DNA of 24,586 nt from a virus: positions 855 through 25,440 of IMG/VR virus record IMGVR_UViG_3300030329_000415; one strand, given 5' to 3'. The notes beneath the pieces were generated by a model. It saw only the letters and a list, made by a program, of their open reading frames with translations, was not told the origin of the DNA and made no database searches. The position numbers and the translations under genes are program-made. Shown here piece by piece: positions 7,731 through 16,549 of the stretch (within the stretch, counting starts at the first letter, position 1; every line of letters begins with the position of its first letter).

Positions 7731-8153
7731 TTATTCAGTTCCCTGATGAGACTTCATATGAACTCTCAATCTCGACAATGCTCCAGCCTTAGTAACTGCT
7801 GATACCTCTTCACCACAATCTTGACATGCTACAGATTCCTGTGGCTCTGCCTTCTTTGGTTCAGTAGGTATTTCAACATTAACACTTCTAGCCTTGCACC
7901 ACCTACACTCACAGGTGTCACCGGGTAGGGTCGGGAACATCCCTATCCTAGCTTTTTTTAACACATAATCAGGACTTCCCGGTACGCCCTTTATAGAAGA
8001 GCCTACAGGGAAGACCTCATTCCCATTGATATCCAGACCCGGAGTATGACGATAGAGAGTTGTCTTGGGTTGCCATTCATCAATGTACTCCCAAGCATAC
8101 CCTACTGCCACCAACTCCTGACGCATCCTCTGTCTATCACTTAGATTTACCAT
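7731..8153 (-). CDS. Small protein with C-terminal zinc-finger-like domain
   Basis: This encodes 140 residues from an ATG at 8153, seven bases after AGGAGG. Residues 1-80 contain a Tyr/Trp-rich segment (VAVGYAWEYIDEWQPKTTLYRH) and a Pro/Gly region. There are two cysteine clusters: C81-E-C83-RW-C86, and C110-QD-C113 with H132-MKS-H136. The second gives a C2H2-like pattern with a longer than usual 18-residue Cys-to-His loop, including a helix (AGALSRLRVHMKSH). Such a fold could bind zinc for stability or touch DNA or protein. It sits between the capsid and decoration-type genes, so it may be a head-associated protein. The exact role is unknown. Confidence 0.7.
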   Translation of the reverse strand: MVNLSDRQRMRQELVAVGYAWEYIDEWQPKTTLYRHTPGLDINGNEVFPVGSSIKGVPGSPDYVLKKARIGMFPTLPGDTCECRWCKARSVNVEIPTEPKKAEPQESVACQDCGEEVSAVTKAGALSRLRVHMKSHQGTE

Positions 8154-8166
8154 ATCTAGTCCTCCT

Positions 8167-8184
8167 GATAGGTGTGCACCTATC
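8167..8184. repeat. Palindrome copy 3 between capsid and zinc-finger-like genes
   Basis: GATAGGTG and CACCTATC flank a 2-bp centre (TG). It lies in the 36-bp gap after the capsid gene. Here the next gene has its own AGGAGG, so the palindrome is not needed as a ribosome binding site. Confidence 0.85.
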
Positions 8185-8189
8185 CTAGA

Positions 8190-9059
8190 TTAAGCACTCG
8201 TTGATGGAGCAGCTGCATCAAATGTCAGTGGTGCTCCTCGACTGTCATCAAGTTCAAAGACCCCATAGTCGGCAGTCATAACCAGTTCTGTAGCCCTGAG
8301 AGAAGCATCTCTCTGTCTTTCAGTTCTGGTATCTACAGACTTCAGTACAGCAAGTGCAGACTTGTCAGCTATTACACCAACAGCATCATCACTAGCATCT
8401 ACCGAAAGGTTTCCGTCTTCAAATATTGGAACCCCATTTAGTGGTCGTAGTCCACTGAAGAAGTTTCCAAGCAAATCCTCAGACCAACCTGCTGGTACTG
8501 GATATGTGCTAGATGCTGTAACAGCAGTGTTAGCTATATCGAATACTGCATTTGGATGTTGAAGAATATAAGTCTGTGAACCAAACTTGTTAGCTTTAGT
8601 GTAAGCAATTGAACCTGCTACATTAGCAAGACTCATAGTTGCACCAGCAGCACCAAGAGTAGTTCCACCATTTAGACCAGAGTACAAAGCATGTACATCT
8701 GTATCTTTCTTTCGTGCCATACCATCACCAAGCTGTCTACCAACAATGCTCATAACATTGTCAGCTGCTTGCCTGACTAGTTTGTCGGTGAGGATAACCT
8801 TGGCTCCAACCTCAGATGCCGTAAGGTCAACTGTGGTCATACCAATCTCTTCCTCATCTACAATGTCTATGCCATCTTGCAGATCGCTCATAGACATCTG
8901 ACCTACCTTTGGTACGGTCACTTGCTTTGCCCCTTTAGGCAAATCGAATGACTCTATAAGAGCCATAGCAGGAGCGTTATGCTCCTCTGTATATCTTGCT
9001 GATGCAAGAATTATTCTCTGGGCATTTTCAAGATTCCCAGTTGTAGCTGTCTGTGCCAT
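8190..9059 (-). CDS. Major capsid protein (HK97-type fold)
   Basis: This encodes 289 residues from an ATG at 9059, seven bases after AAAGGAGG. The order fits an HK97-fold capsid subunit. A helical N-arm (ENAQRIILASARYTEEH) is followed by an E-loop-like strand region (QVTVPKVGQMSMSDLQDG, then MTTVDLTASEVGAKVILTDKLVRQ). A long spine-helix segment comes next (DNVMSIVGRQLGDGMARKKD), and P-domain strands with an A-domain-like end follow (LRPLNGVPIFED, DAVGVIADKSAL, TADYGVFELDDSRGAPL). It lies directly after the scaffold gene, as usual. The length is typical of a compact capsid protein. I saw no separate prohead protease in the window. Confidence 0.88.
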   Translation of the reverse strand: MAQTATTGNLENAQRIILASARYTEEHNAPAMALIESFDLPKGAKQVTVPKVGQMSMSDLQDGIDIVDEEEIGMTTVDLTASEVGAKVILTDKLVRQAADNVMSIVGRQLGDGMARKKDTDVHALYSGLNGGTTLGAAGATMSLANVAGSIAYTKANKFGSQTYILQHPNAVFDIANTAVTASSTYPVPAGWSEDLLGNFFSGLRPLNGVPIFEDGNLSVDASDDAVGVIADKSALAVLKSVDTRTERQRDASLRATELVMTADYGVFELDDSRGAPLTFDAAAPSTSA

Positions 9060-9076
9060 AGGTTAACCTCCTTTGG

Positions 9077-9913
9077 CTATTGGATACCCATTACTCTCTT
9101 AGCTGCAGCCACTGCATTTGGTGACCTGTCTCCAGCATTATACCTATCTAACCAGTTGCCGTCACTAGATGCAACTTCTGGTGCACCTTGAGAGTTATCA
9201 AATTGTTGTGCTGGTACTTGAGACTTCTCAAATTCAGCAAGTCTTGATTCCATTTTACGTCTTTCCTGTATCTCTTTAGCAAGCTGTTCCATTATCTCTG
9301 GAGTCTCTGCTTGCTTTAATACATTTAAGTCTGTTAGTTGTAATTCATATTTAGTAGCAAAATGCTCTGCTGCATTTTGCTTTGCAATTAATTGTTGACC
9401 ATATTGATCTGCTTGCTTAATAAGGTCTTGTTGTGCGTTTTGACTACTCACATATTGTTGTGCCTGTTTAAACGCTTCTTCAGGAGATGCACCTTGAGAC
9501 TCTAGTTGTTTTTGAATCTGTGTTTGCTGTTGTTGTACTGCAGCCTTCTGTCTAACCTGTTCATACTCAAGTGCCTGTCTCTGTAACTCCTGTAATTGTT
9601 GTGGAGTTAACTGTAACTGTTGTTGAGGTGGTGCTTCTACATTAGGAGCAGGATCCTCTTCCGTTGTCTCCGTAGTAGTTGCAGTATTTTCAGGGGAGCC
9701 TTCCGTAGTGGTCGCAAGTCCACTATCAGAAGACTCCGTAGAAGGCTCTGGTTCTCCTGATATATCTACATCGGGAATATTGTTTAACCTATCTGCCTCT
9801 GCGATTAACGGATTGACTTCAGCTACGAACTCATCGCCACCTGTATCTGGTGGTGACTCAGGTAGTGGAGCCTGTACTGCTTCTGGCTCTGGTTCTTGAT
9901 TAGGTGTTACCAT
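9077..9913 (-). CDS. Scaffolding protein
   Basis: This encodes 278 residues from an ATG at 9913 with GATAAGGAGG upstream. The N-terminal 95 residues are acidic and rich in Pro, Glu, Ser and Thr. Residues about 95-160 are glutamine-rich (QQQLQLTPQQLQELQRQ, VQQQQTQIQKQLESQG). A predicted coiled coil (LNVLKQAETPEIMEQLAKEIQERRKMESRL) comes next, and a short basic C-terminus (AVAAAKRVMGIQ) follows. This disordered-then-helical layout and the position immediately before the major capsid gene are the hallmarks of phage scaffolds. It is expected to guide prohead assembly and then leave or be degraded. Confidence 0.82.
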   Translation of the reverse strand: MVTPNQEPEPEAVQAPLPESPPDTGGDEFVAEVNPLIAEADRLNNIPDVDISGEPEPSTESSDSGLATTTEGSPENTATTTETTEEDPAPNVEAPPQQQLQLTPQQLQELQRQALEYEQVRQKAAVQQQQTQIQKQLESQGASPEEAFKQAQQYVSSQNAQQDLIKQADQYGQQLIAKQNAAEHFATKYELQLTDLNVLKQAETPEIMEQLAKEIQERRKMESRLAEFEKSQVPAQQFDNSQGAPEVASSDGNWLDRYNAGDRSPNAVAAAKRVMGIQ

Positions 9914-9924
9914 AATTATCCTCC

Positions 9925-12900
9925 TTATCTATATGGCATCTGTCTGATTTGTGATGGAGACTTCCCATACAAGCCTTCATAAAAAAATACGTTCATTGGG
10001 TGAGTTGGTATATTTTGAAACCACTTAATAACCATTCGATCTAATTCAGGATTAGATATAAGAATACTATATCTATGATTTTTTCTTACCAATTCCATAG
10101 TTTTAATAATAGCAGATATAGCGTAGTTAGCAGGAATCTCATCAGATCGCATTAGTCTACGAGTGCTAACATCTTCTGATAAATACTTATCCCACACTTC
10201 TGATGCGGTCATTCCCAATCTTGCAAGTTCACTGGCATGACCCTGATCTAACATTGATAGTCTCTGGAAGAACTCATCCTGTACTGGCTCTCCTGTAGAG
10301 GGATCGTATTTAATTCCATCTTGCCAGTACCCTGCTTTATCTAAAGCAGCTAGACTATCGTATCTTTCTTGTACAAGAGGATCATGATTACGGTTTACTA
10401 ATGGTCTTAATTCAAGATAAGCATTAAATCTTTCTAATAATCCACCTGTTTCTTTTGCCTCTTCATCATCCCATTGAGAAGTAAAAGCAATCCATTCTGG
10501 TTCAAATGTATCCCAATTGGTTTTCCCTGTAGCGTCTTGGTGTTTTTTTCTTATGTCAAAATAATTCCATAACGCCCATCGGATCGGATATTCAGATCTC
10601 TTTGGCATTTCTTTTTGTTCAGCGATAGCCCACGCTGTCACAGAGTCTATCCCTTTTTGTTCTGTAACAGACTCTACCGCCACATTATGTGCAAAACTTA
10701 TTAACGATAAGGCTTTATTGAAATCTGTAGGTGACCAAGGTTCTTTAGTTCCACCTTGATGTATCCATACTGGATCATTGTTATATAGACTATTGGTTGC
10801 GTATTCGTTTACTAAGGCAACTTCCTTGTTGTATTTATCATATCCAAGTTCTTGTATTTCAACTGTCCACTTTGCCCCTTCATCGTACCAAGTACCATAT
10901 CCTTCTTTTCTTCTTAACTCTTTCTCATTTACAATCTGAGCATTTTCAGGAGCATTAAGGATTAGCAGTTTAGCCTCTGCTCCATGTTCAGTATCGTTAT
11001 CCACATCTTCCCAAGACGAGTATTGTTTTCCAAATTTTTCCTCTAGTAACAACCTAACATTCCTTGTCATCAAGTCATTAAGTTCCTGACCAGTTGATGC
11101 CTTTAGATTCAATCCAGTTAACCCCTGTACAGCAAGTGATAGATTACCTAGCATGGGTTCTTCTGTTGGGAATACATCTGCAACTGTAGCACCGGGAGCA
11201 AGTATTGGATCACTAGGACTGCCTATAGTTGGTAAGTTTTTCTCGCCCAGACTTCTTGTAACTAAAGCACTAACTAACATACCGATACCGATAGGAGTCA
11301 ATAATTGGAAAGTGCTATGTAATACTTTTTGTCCTATACCATACTGCCCTATATCTCTTCCCCTAAAATCCTCACCTTCAAACCATTCCTTTACCTGTCT
11401 AGGGGTGGTACTAAGTCTTGATGCAATTGATCCAATAATTGGAAAGTTGTACTGACCATCAAGTGTTCTTAAAACTGTGTCAAATTGTCCCATAATATCC
11501 CAAGATACCAAATTACCATCTCTTCCTTTAAGTGGAAGACTAGGTTGTAAAAACTTGTCTGCATATCCAAATGGGTATATACGTTGTGCCAGTTCTTCTG
11601 AGATAACTCTATTCGCTCCCGGTATACCACTAATAAAGTTTCCTACAGGGTTATTCTCTGTATTTATAGTAAGAGGATTTAACCTTTCTTTTGGTAACGA
11701 CTCACCAGTAGTTGCTCTATGTATCGTTTCTGCCACCAGATACATAGACACTAATGCACCAAGGTTTCGTGTTATCCAGAATGGTCTGTTTTCTCCAGTA
11801 AACATTCCAGTAAATTGTCTATGAAATGTTTCCTGTTCGTTTATAGAAAACAGAAGTCTTTTAAGAAATGACTTTAAATTACCCCTAATAACGCTTTGTG
11901 ATTCAGGTATAACAGACCAATTTTGATTTACTAATTTAGCAGCAGTTGACATTACTTGATCAGGATTCATAAGAACAGTTTGGTTTCTGTTTGCTTTCTG
12001 TACCATAGGAATAACATTGTATCTATAGTCATGATATATAGATGCTGGATATATACCTTCAAATAATCCATCTTGTATCATATTTTTAAGATTAACTAAT
12101 GCTTGACCAACTTTTTTAGGAACTGTTTTCCATCCAAGTTCTGACATTAATTCACTTTTAACTTCTTCTGTTAAAGCAACACCGTCTTCTTTAGTTATAA
12201 GTATAGTTTCATCTCTGTCATTTAAGCCCAACTCTCTCGATCTTTTATTGTTATAACCTTTAAGATGCGGAAAGTCTGGATACCATTCATCTCTACTTAA
12301 CATATTTTTTCTAAGTTCTTCTCTATATCCCTTAGAGACAAATGCTTTACCCATTGCGTACACATGTTTTGGCATCCGTACTGTGTGACCAAATGCTTCA
12401 ACAATTTCAGGTAGTGCCTGTTTAGGAGTTATAATGCCCCCTTGCCATTTTTTATCTAATGTTTTCCATTTACCGTCTACCATAATGTCAGTACCAGCTC
12501 TTCTTGGTAAGACATCACGTACTGTGTAATACAACGATTCAAACGTTGTTGCAGGACCAGAGTAAACACCTCTTAACCCAAAGTCTATTTGCTGAAAGAA
12601 ACTACCAAATAAGTCTATTGCTTTAGGAATAAATATAAGATCATCGATTGCTATCTCTGGAGGTGTTTTTCCAAAAATCTTTTTCCCAGCAGTAGGCGAA
12701 ACTTGATAACGAGATATTTTCTCAATTGCATTACGATCACCAAAAAATATCTTTAATCCCTTTAACGCCTCTGGATGAAACATCCATACTTCATTGACGC
12801 TTTCTACTGCTCCAGTATTAGGATCAATAGTTACTGGAGTACCATCTACTACTTTATCTGCCTGTAATTTAGGGTCATTACCTAATATCTTATTCATTAC

Positions 12901-15615
12901 ATATGAAGTTTTTCCCTGAAACGCAGGACCCCCTTCTGGAAACTCTTCCCACCCATCTTCTAAGGCTTTTAAATATTCAGGAGTTTCAACTCCGTTTTTA
13001 ACCTTTGTAATAAAATCAGCCTGATGAATAGTTGGATGTCTTAATATATTTAATAACTCTGTTTCCATCCTTACTTTTAATCCAAGTTTGGAAGAGAACA
13101 TAGCTTGCTTGTAAGGATTCCAGTACAGTGGCTTTAAACCAAATTCCATTAGTTGTGGTAAATCAGCACTACGTCTTTTAAACTCTATCGACTGTGTTCT
13201 TCCTATCCTATTAGCATTATTGTAATTATCTATTTTGTTATGGAACTTATTCCAATCTAAGTCTACTGGAACAAGTCCTCTGTAAAAATACTGTTCAGTA
13301 TTAGTACCAAGATGATCAAAGTTTTTTAACTTTAATCCACCGTTCTCCCTAAGAGTAGACTCCATATCTGTTAGTGCTCGTAGGTTATGGTACTGACGCA
13401 TTACCAGTTCTCGTTTAGCACCATACCTAGTTGCCATCTCTTCTACATTAGGCAACCATTTTGTATCATGTAACGCATAATACAAAAGCCTTAAATCACC
13501 GGGTTCTTGTACAGTACCGATAGCCTCATCAAAAACATTACCATCTTTATCAATCCAACCTAATTCTTCTAACTCATCTGACCCATTCTTAATGGTATCA
13601 AGCATATAATCGCCATGTGCTTTTTGTGTACCTTCATATAAACGAGCAATAGTTTTAAATGGGGCTTCCACTCCACCCTTTTTTACTAACCCTTTAATCA
13701 AAGCACGTATACCATCTCTTGATGCTATTTCATTAGTAGCTGCTACCTCTCTCCACACCTTTCTTGCATTATCAAATATGTATCCCTCAACCTGATGCTT
13801 ACCTTTAACCCAATCACTTACCTTGCTCATATCTGGAACTGTTTTAATAACACCAGCTTCATCTGGTATGGTTTTTGTAACAGGGATCACTCCTCTTTTG
13901 GGAGCAGTTTGATCAATGAACTCAGATAGTGCTGATTCTAATTTAACCCCCATCCAAGACTTTTTAGTTGGTGGTAATGGTCTGTTAGGTTTTGGCTTGT
14001 ACGCATTTGATGCTTCATCATATCCATAGAAGTCATTAACAAATCTAGTCCATTCATTATCTATAACATCTACTGAACCAACATCGTCAATAAAGAATGA
14101 TTGCTGTCCTTCATTAACCTGTCTTTTAAATTTTGCCTGTAATGTTCCGTAATCTTCAAACGGAAGTTCTTGCTGTCCGGGTAATGTATCAATGTAGGCA
14201 GCTACTTTATTTCTACTTGCTTGACTTGTATCTCCAAACATAGCTTGGGAAATTTCATCAGTCCATTGTCTAACCCATCTTTTATGTCCGGGGTTTGTAG
14301 TAGTATGATCAATTCCTTTCTGCCTGTAACCTAAAAGCCTGTCTATCGTAGCTTTAACATTTTCAGGAACAAGAGCATTAAATTGAGATGCGTCTTGTAT
14401 GTCTTTGCCTACTTCTAGCCTATCTCTAATATATGTCGGTTCTGCTTCAGCTGCTTGTCTTGCTTCTGCTTTAGTAACATCTGGTTGGAACGCTCCTCTT
14501 CTTCTACCAGAAGGTGTTGTGGTTCTTCCAACTGCTACAGCTGGATCCCATATCATAGATGGCTCACGCTTTTGTCGTATCAATAAATCTTCAGCTGGTA
14601 CATCAGCAAGTGGTGTTCCGAATGGATTAAACATATCTTGCTGATATTCAAATGGTAATGGTTGTTGTACAGCATCTATATCACTTGGAACCACACGACT
14701 TGGTGGGGGAGTTATATCAACTGTAGGAGTAAACTGTTGCCCTAAGTCATCAGCAAAACGACCCCATGCTCCAGCAGTCTGAGGTTGGAAATACTGAGTT
14801 CCAAGATCAGTAACAGGTGCAGTATAAGAAGGAGTTGTTACATCGGTTAGTACAGCAGCTCCTTTAGGTGGTGTAAATTTAGCAGTCTGTCCCAGTTGTC
14901 TTCCTACACTACCTACTAGACCACCGCCTAATACTTCAGCACCACCTTCAGCAATTACCTGTTTCCATACAGGTATCTCTCCTGCATCGACAGATTGTTG
15001 ATATGCAGCTGCTAGGTTTTCTATAGTTCCTTTCACATCAGCAAACTGCTGTATCTCTCCCTTTAACCCCGGAGCCTTATCTCTTTCTTGTAAGGCTTGA
15101 TATCGTTCTCTTACTCCCGGTTCAGACAAAAGCCTATTCATAGCAACCAACCCACCACCGGGAGCAATAAAATCTGCCCATGCGTTTATTGTGGGAAGTA
15201 ATTCTTTCCCAACACCAGCAGCCATCTGTCCAAATCCATACCCCCCATCTTTAGGTTCACCAAGCCTCTCTTTGAATCTTGGATCTACATCTAATATATC
15301 TTTTGTACCACCTCTTGTTCTAATAGCTTGGGCTATAATATTGTCATAGGTAACATCTTCTACAGCACCCCTACCGACCTGTTTAACAAAGTCTAATGCC
15401 CCACCGCCTATGCCTTTCCAGTAATCGGTACTAAAGTAGGTTGGGTCTTCAACAAGTTGTCCACCTACAGGTGTGAGATATGATTGATATTGTGTTAATG
15501 CAGCATTAACTGTGGCGGTATCTGTGGGTAGCTGCGTCCCCCACTTCTCAGCAAGTTGTGGGAATCGTGCTATTGCTCTTGACCATACTGCTTGAATCTC
15601 TTCAGGAGAAGACAT
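9925..15615 (-). CDS. Giant 1896-residue protein, probable internal/ejection virion protein
   Basis: This is by far the largest gene of the window. Its ATG immediately follows the TAA of the upstream gene and has no clear Shine-Dalgarno, so it probably depends on coupled translation. The N-terminus (about 1-240) is Gly-rich and helical (YGFGQMAAGVGKELLP). The region 240-420 is Pro-rich and probably flexible, and 430-1250 is mainly helical and charged. Two hydrophobic segments near 1283 (NLGALVSMYLVAETIH) and 1438 (LLTPIGIGMLVSALVTR) could insert into membranes. The C-terminal 400 residues are Trp-rich. I see no lytic transglycosylase, peptidase or kinase motif. Giant multidomain proteins (polyvalent or ejection type) are encoded near portal and capsid in short-tailed phages. 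This is inferred to be carried in the capsid and released with DNA. Confidence 0.75.
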   Translation of the reverse strand: MSSPEEIQAVWSRAIARFPQLAEKWGTQLPTDTATVNAALTQYQSYLTPVGGQLVEDPTYFSTDYWKGIGGGALDFVKQVGRGAVEDVTYDNIIAQAIRTRGGTKDILDVDPRFKERLGEPKDGGYGFGQMAAGVGKELLPTINAWADFIAPGGGLVAMNRLLSEPGVRERYQALQERDKAPGLKGEIQQFADVKGTIENLAAAYQQSVDAGEIPVWKQVIAEGGAEVLGGGLVGSVGRQLGQTAKFTPPKGAAVLTDVTTPSYTAPVTDLGTQYFQPQTAGAWGRFADDLGQQFTPTVDITPPPSRVVPSDIDAVQQPLPFEYQQDMFNPFGTPLADVPAEDLLIRQKREPSMIWDPAVAVGRTTTPSGRRRGAFQPDVTKAEARQAAEAEPTYIRDRLEVGKDIQDASQFNALVPENVKATIDRLLGYRQKGIDHTTTNPGHKRWVRQWTDEISQAMFGDTSQASRNKVAAYIDTLPGQQELPFEDYGTLQAKFKRQVNEGQQSFFIDDVGSVDVIDNEWTRFVNDFYGYDEASNAYKPKPNRPLPPTKKSWMGVKLESALSEFIDQTAPKRGVIPVTKTIPDEAGVIKTVPDMSKVSDWVKGKHQVEGYIFDNARKVWREVAATNEIASRDGIRALIKGLVKKGGVEAPFKTIARLYEGTQKAHGDYMLDTIKNGSDELEELGWIDKDGNVFDEAIGTVQEPGDLRLLYYALHDTKWLPNVEEMATRYGAKRELVMRQYHNLRALTDMESTLRENGGLKLKNFDHLGTNTEQYFYRGLVPVDLDWNKFHNKIDNYNNANRIGRTQSIEFKRRSADLPQLMEFGLKPLYWNPYKQAMFSSKLGLKVRMETELLNILRHPTIHQADFITKVKNGVETPEYLKALEDGWEEFPEGGPAFQGKTSYVMNKILGNDPKLQADKVVDGTPVTIDPNTGAVESVNEVWMFHPEALKGLKIFFGDRNAIEKISRYQVSPTAGKKIFGKTPPEIAIDDLIFIPKAIDLFGSFFQQIDFGLRGVYSGPATTFESLYYTVRDVLPRRAGTDIMVDGKWKTLDKKWQGGIITPKQALPEIVEAFGHTVRMPKHVYAMGKAFVSKGYREELRKNMLSRDEWYPDFPHLKGYNNKRSRELGLNDRDETILITKEDGVALTEEVKSELMSELGWKTVPKKVGQALVNLKNMIQDGLFEGIYPASIYHDYRYNVIPMVQKANRNQTVLMNPDQVMSTAAKLVNQNWSVIPESQSVIRGNLKSFLKRLLFSINEQETFHRQFTGMFTGENRPFWITRNLGALVSMYLVAETIHRATTGESLPKERLNPLTINTENNPVGNFISGIPGANRVISEELAQRIYPFGYADKFLQPSLPLKGRDGNLVSWDIMGQFDTVLRTLDGQYNFPIIGSIASRLSTTPRQVKEWFEGEDFRGRDIGQYGIGQKVLHSTFQLLTPIGIGMLVSALVTRSLGEKNLPTIGSPSDPILAPGATVADVFPTEEPMLGNLSLAVQGLTGLNLKASTGQELNDLMTRNVRLLLEEKFGKQYSSWEDVDNDTEHGAEAKLLILNAPENAQIVNEKELRRKEGYGTWYDEGAKWTVEIQELGYDKYNKEVALVNEYATNSLYNNDPVWIHQGGTKEPWSPTDFNKALSLISFAHNVAVESVTEQKGIDSVTAWAIAEQKEMPKRSEYPIRWALWNYFDIRKKHQDATGKTNWDTFEPEWIAFTSQWDDEEAKETGGLLERFNAYLELRPLVNRNHDPLVQERYDSLAALDKAGYWQDGIKYDPSTGEPVQDEFFQRLSMLDQGHASELARLGMTASEVWDKYLSEDVSTRRLMRSDEIPANYAISAIIKTMELVRKNHRYSILISNPELDRMVIKWFQNIPTHPMNVFFYEGLYGKSPSQIRQMPYR

Positions 15616-15957
15616 TTATCTATACATATATCTTGTGGTTGGATTATATCTACGTGAACCCCCACCCGGACGCATCGTTGGACTCAACGATGTGTATCTT
15701 TCAGTCCAAGGAGTATCTGCTAAATAATCTACAAAACTAGTGGGGCTTTCTGCACCTTGTCTTACTTCAGTGCCAAGTACACCTTGGTATTGATTCCATA
15801 TGTTACCAGCTTGAGTTTGCCAGTATTGTTGTTGTGCTGGACCCATTCCCTGTCCCGGAGCAAATGCCCCTGAACTGAAATACGCCATTGATGGGTCAGA
15901 CTGAAGTTGATAGTCTCCCCATGACATCCCTAAGAAATCGTCCCACTCTCCTGCCAT
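15616..15957 (-). CDS. Small linker protein sharing C-terminal motif with two neighbours
   Basis: This encodes 113 residues. The ATG at 15957 is formed on the right arm of the palindrome 15955-15972, whose other arm gives AGGTG as ribosome binding site. The N-terminus has aromatic, acidic residues (EWDDFLGMSWGDY). The middle is Gln-rich (GPAQQQYWQTQAGN). Residues 52-79 (NIWNQYQG...SPTSFVDYLA) follow the same spacing as NLYDLYS...PAGGFLNYLS in the next upstream protein. The C-terminus is Arg/Tyr-rich (SRRYNPTTRYMYR). The function is unknown, probably virion-associated given its place between portal and the giant protein. Confidence 0.7.
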   Translation of the reverse strand: MAGEWDDFLGMSWGDYQLQSDPSMAYFSSGAFAPGQGMGPAQQQYWQTQAGNIWNQYQGVLGTEVRQGAESPTSFVDYLADTPWTERYTSLSPTMRPGGGSRRYNPTTRYMYR

Positions 15958-15972
15958 AGGTGTGCACCTATG
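15955..15972. repeat. Palindrome copy 4 at linker gene junction
   Basis: CATAGGTG and CACCTATG flank a TG centre. It has the same arrangement as copy 2: the TAG stop of the upstream gene, AGGTG, and the ATG of the downstream gene all fall within it on the minus strand. Confidence 0.9.
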
Positions 15973-16537
15973 TCCTTACGCCACTGAGATAATTTAAGAA
16001 TCCACCAGCTGGTTGTCCAGCTGCAGCTGCTCTAGCCGAATACAGATCATATAGGTTACCAAGTGCTCTTTGTCTTGACTGAGCACCATATCCTACACCA
16101 CCTCCATATTGTGCAGCTGCCATAGCAAGTGCATTTCTTCTGGCATCTTCACCTGTTAGGTAGCTTTGTATCTGACCCTGTTGTGCAGTTAAAGTTGCAT
16201 TAGGATCACCAATCGCTGCAGAGGCTGCAAGGGCAGCTTGCCAATCAGAACCCATAGTACCTGCTGTTGGACTATATCCAGAAAACTCACCTGTGTCTCC
16301 AGACAATAAATACCTACCAAACGCAGGAGTAAAACCTAGATTAGCTGTTCTCTGGAATTGTGGTAGTGCTGCGTAATCGCCAAGTTGTGCAAGCCTTGCA
16401 GCTTGAAACCAAGATTGCGGATCACCTGCAAAGGTGGAAGTTACTCCGGGAGCCAAAGCGGTAGGCATACCACCGAATATGTTACCCGGTCCTGCACCAG
16501 TATAATCAAATCCTGTTTCCATAAATCCATTAGCCAT
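15968..16537 (-). CDS. Linker protein, paralogue of the 653-residue protein's C-terminus
   Basis: This encodes 189 residues from an ATG at 16537 preceded by AAGGGG. Gly, Ala and Gln dominate. Residues 70-80 (TPAFGRYLLSG) and 159-187 (LGNLYDLYSARAAAAGQPAG, then FLNYLSG) align with LRPAFGEFLLGGG and LSSLYDIYEAQVGAKGKPVG, then FASWLGE, at the C-terminus of the 653-residue protein two genes upstream. Shared spacing and residues indicate duplication of a module. Its stop TAG (15968-15970) lies in the palindrome that also starts the following gene. It is likely a portal-proximal or internal virion protein of unknown function. Confidence 0.7.
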   Translation of the reverse strand: MANGFMETGFDYTGAGPGNIFGGMPTALAPGVTSTFAGDPQSWFQAARLAQLGDYAALPQFQRTANLGFTPAFGRYLLSGDTGEFSGYSPTAGTMGSDWQAALAASAAIGDPNATLTAQQGQIQSYLTGEDARRNALAMAAAQYGGGVGYGAQSRQRALGNLYDLYSARAAAAGQPAGGFLNYLSGVRT

Positions 16538-16549
16538 TACTTTACCCCT

